Source: Planctomycetaceae bacterium (GTDB lineage Bacteria > Planctomycetota > MHYJ01 > SBBU01). From it: 5,865 nt of DNA. The notes beneath the pieces were generated by a model. It made no database searches. It saw nothing but the letters and a program-made list of their open reading frames with translations, and was not told where the DNA came from. The first letter of the stretch is position 1; the number at the start of each line of letters is the position of its first letter. Shown one piece after another: positions 5,693 to 5,865 of the stretch. The translations under genes were made by a program, and so were the position numbers. Location: positions 1-5,865 of the forward strand of contig SBBU01000214.1 of NCBI GenBank assembly GCA_005239585.1. The letters are read 5' to 3'.

Positions 5693-5865
5693 TTAATTAT
5701 TCTTTTTATGGCCATTCCCGCCTAAGTTCTTGTTGTTCCATCTACCGTTGGATTGTGTCTTTAATGTACGTAGAATTTCATTTAATAGTCTTATTTGCAC
5801 CTTTGAATCCTTTTGTATGTTCTTTAAGAGTTCTGTGTGATTATTAAGAGTTTTAACTATTAACA
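5693..5865 (-). CDS. C-terminal 56 codons of an unrecognised protein (cut by window edge)
   Basis: On the minus strand a frame is open from the right edge to a TAA at 5693-5695. The tail reads roughly LIVKTLNNHTELLKNIQKDS, then an amphipathic stretch KVQIRLLNEILRTLKTQ, and ends in a polar Asn/Lys/Gly-rich segment finishing HKKNN. The middle has heptad-like spacing of Leu and Ile, so a short coiled coil is plausible. I do not recognise the family. Support for a real gene is the absence of stops over 57 codons in AT-rich DNA, the same strand as dapB, and the 28-bp spacing to its start. It could still be a chance open frame, in which case 5665-5865 would be dapB upstream sequence. Confidence 0.45.
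   Translation of the reverse strand, partial: LIVKTLNNHTELLKNIQKDSKVQIRLLNEILRTLKTQSNGRWNNKNLGGNGHKKNN

Noticed and set aside
5548..5847. Plus-strand 99-codon open frame
   Set aside because: It is antisense to the start of dapB and to the upstream minus-strand frame, with a composition unlike a folded protein.

Overview
The window looks like chromosomal DNA of a diderm bacterium with moderate GC (about 40% by eye). It carries part of a type IV pilus assembly locus on the minus strand: the extension ATPase pilB, the inner-membrane platform gene pilC, and the 5' part of a PilS-like membrane sensor kinase gene that runs off the left edge. A pilB, pilC, pilS arrangement with type IVa-style proteins is typical of Deltaproteobacteria-like and other Gram-negative lineages. 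The phylum cannot be fixed from this window. None of the five visible gene starts I prefer has a good Shine-Dalgarno sequence.

Layout from right to left, which is the direction of transcription for most genes. At 5693-5865 (minus) is the last 56 codons of an unrecognised gene. Then dapB (4918-5664, minus) encodes the lysine/diaminopimelate enzyme 4-hydroxy-tetrahydrodipicolinate reductase. Convergent to it is a lone crotonase-family gene (4073-4828, plus), which resembles the dienoyl-CoA hydratase (Dch-like) subgroup. After a 53-bp divergent gap come pilB (2271-4019, minus) and pilC (1006-2205, minus), 65 bp apart. A 329-bp non-coding stretch follows (677-1005), and then pilS-like (1-676, minus, cut at base 1).

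PilB would power and PilC would anchor pilin polymerisation at the inner membrane. The PilS-like kinase would sense a membrane signal, in known systems pilin abundance, and pass it to a PilR-type regulator lying beyond the left edge. The retraction ATPase gene pilT is not between pilB and pilC, where some Deltaproteobacteria carry it. The crotonase and dapB are metabolic genes with no evident link to the pilus.

The most unusual part of the window is the gap between pilC and pilS. About 267 bp (728-994) are bounded by a perfect 9-bp inverted repeat and can fold into a multi-branched structure with a 13-bp stem, a 12-bp stem and a small hairpin. It also contains a 17-bp near-identical repeat. 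It is best explained as a non-autonomous repeat/MITE-like element or an unrecognised structured RNA. The coding regions otherwise look ordinary, and I see no clear new defence or biosynthetic system here.
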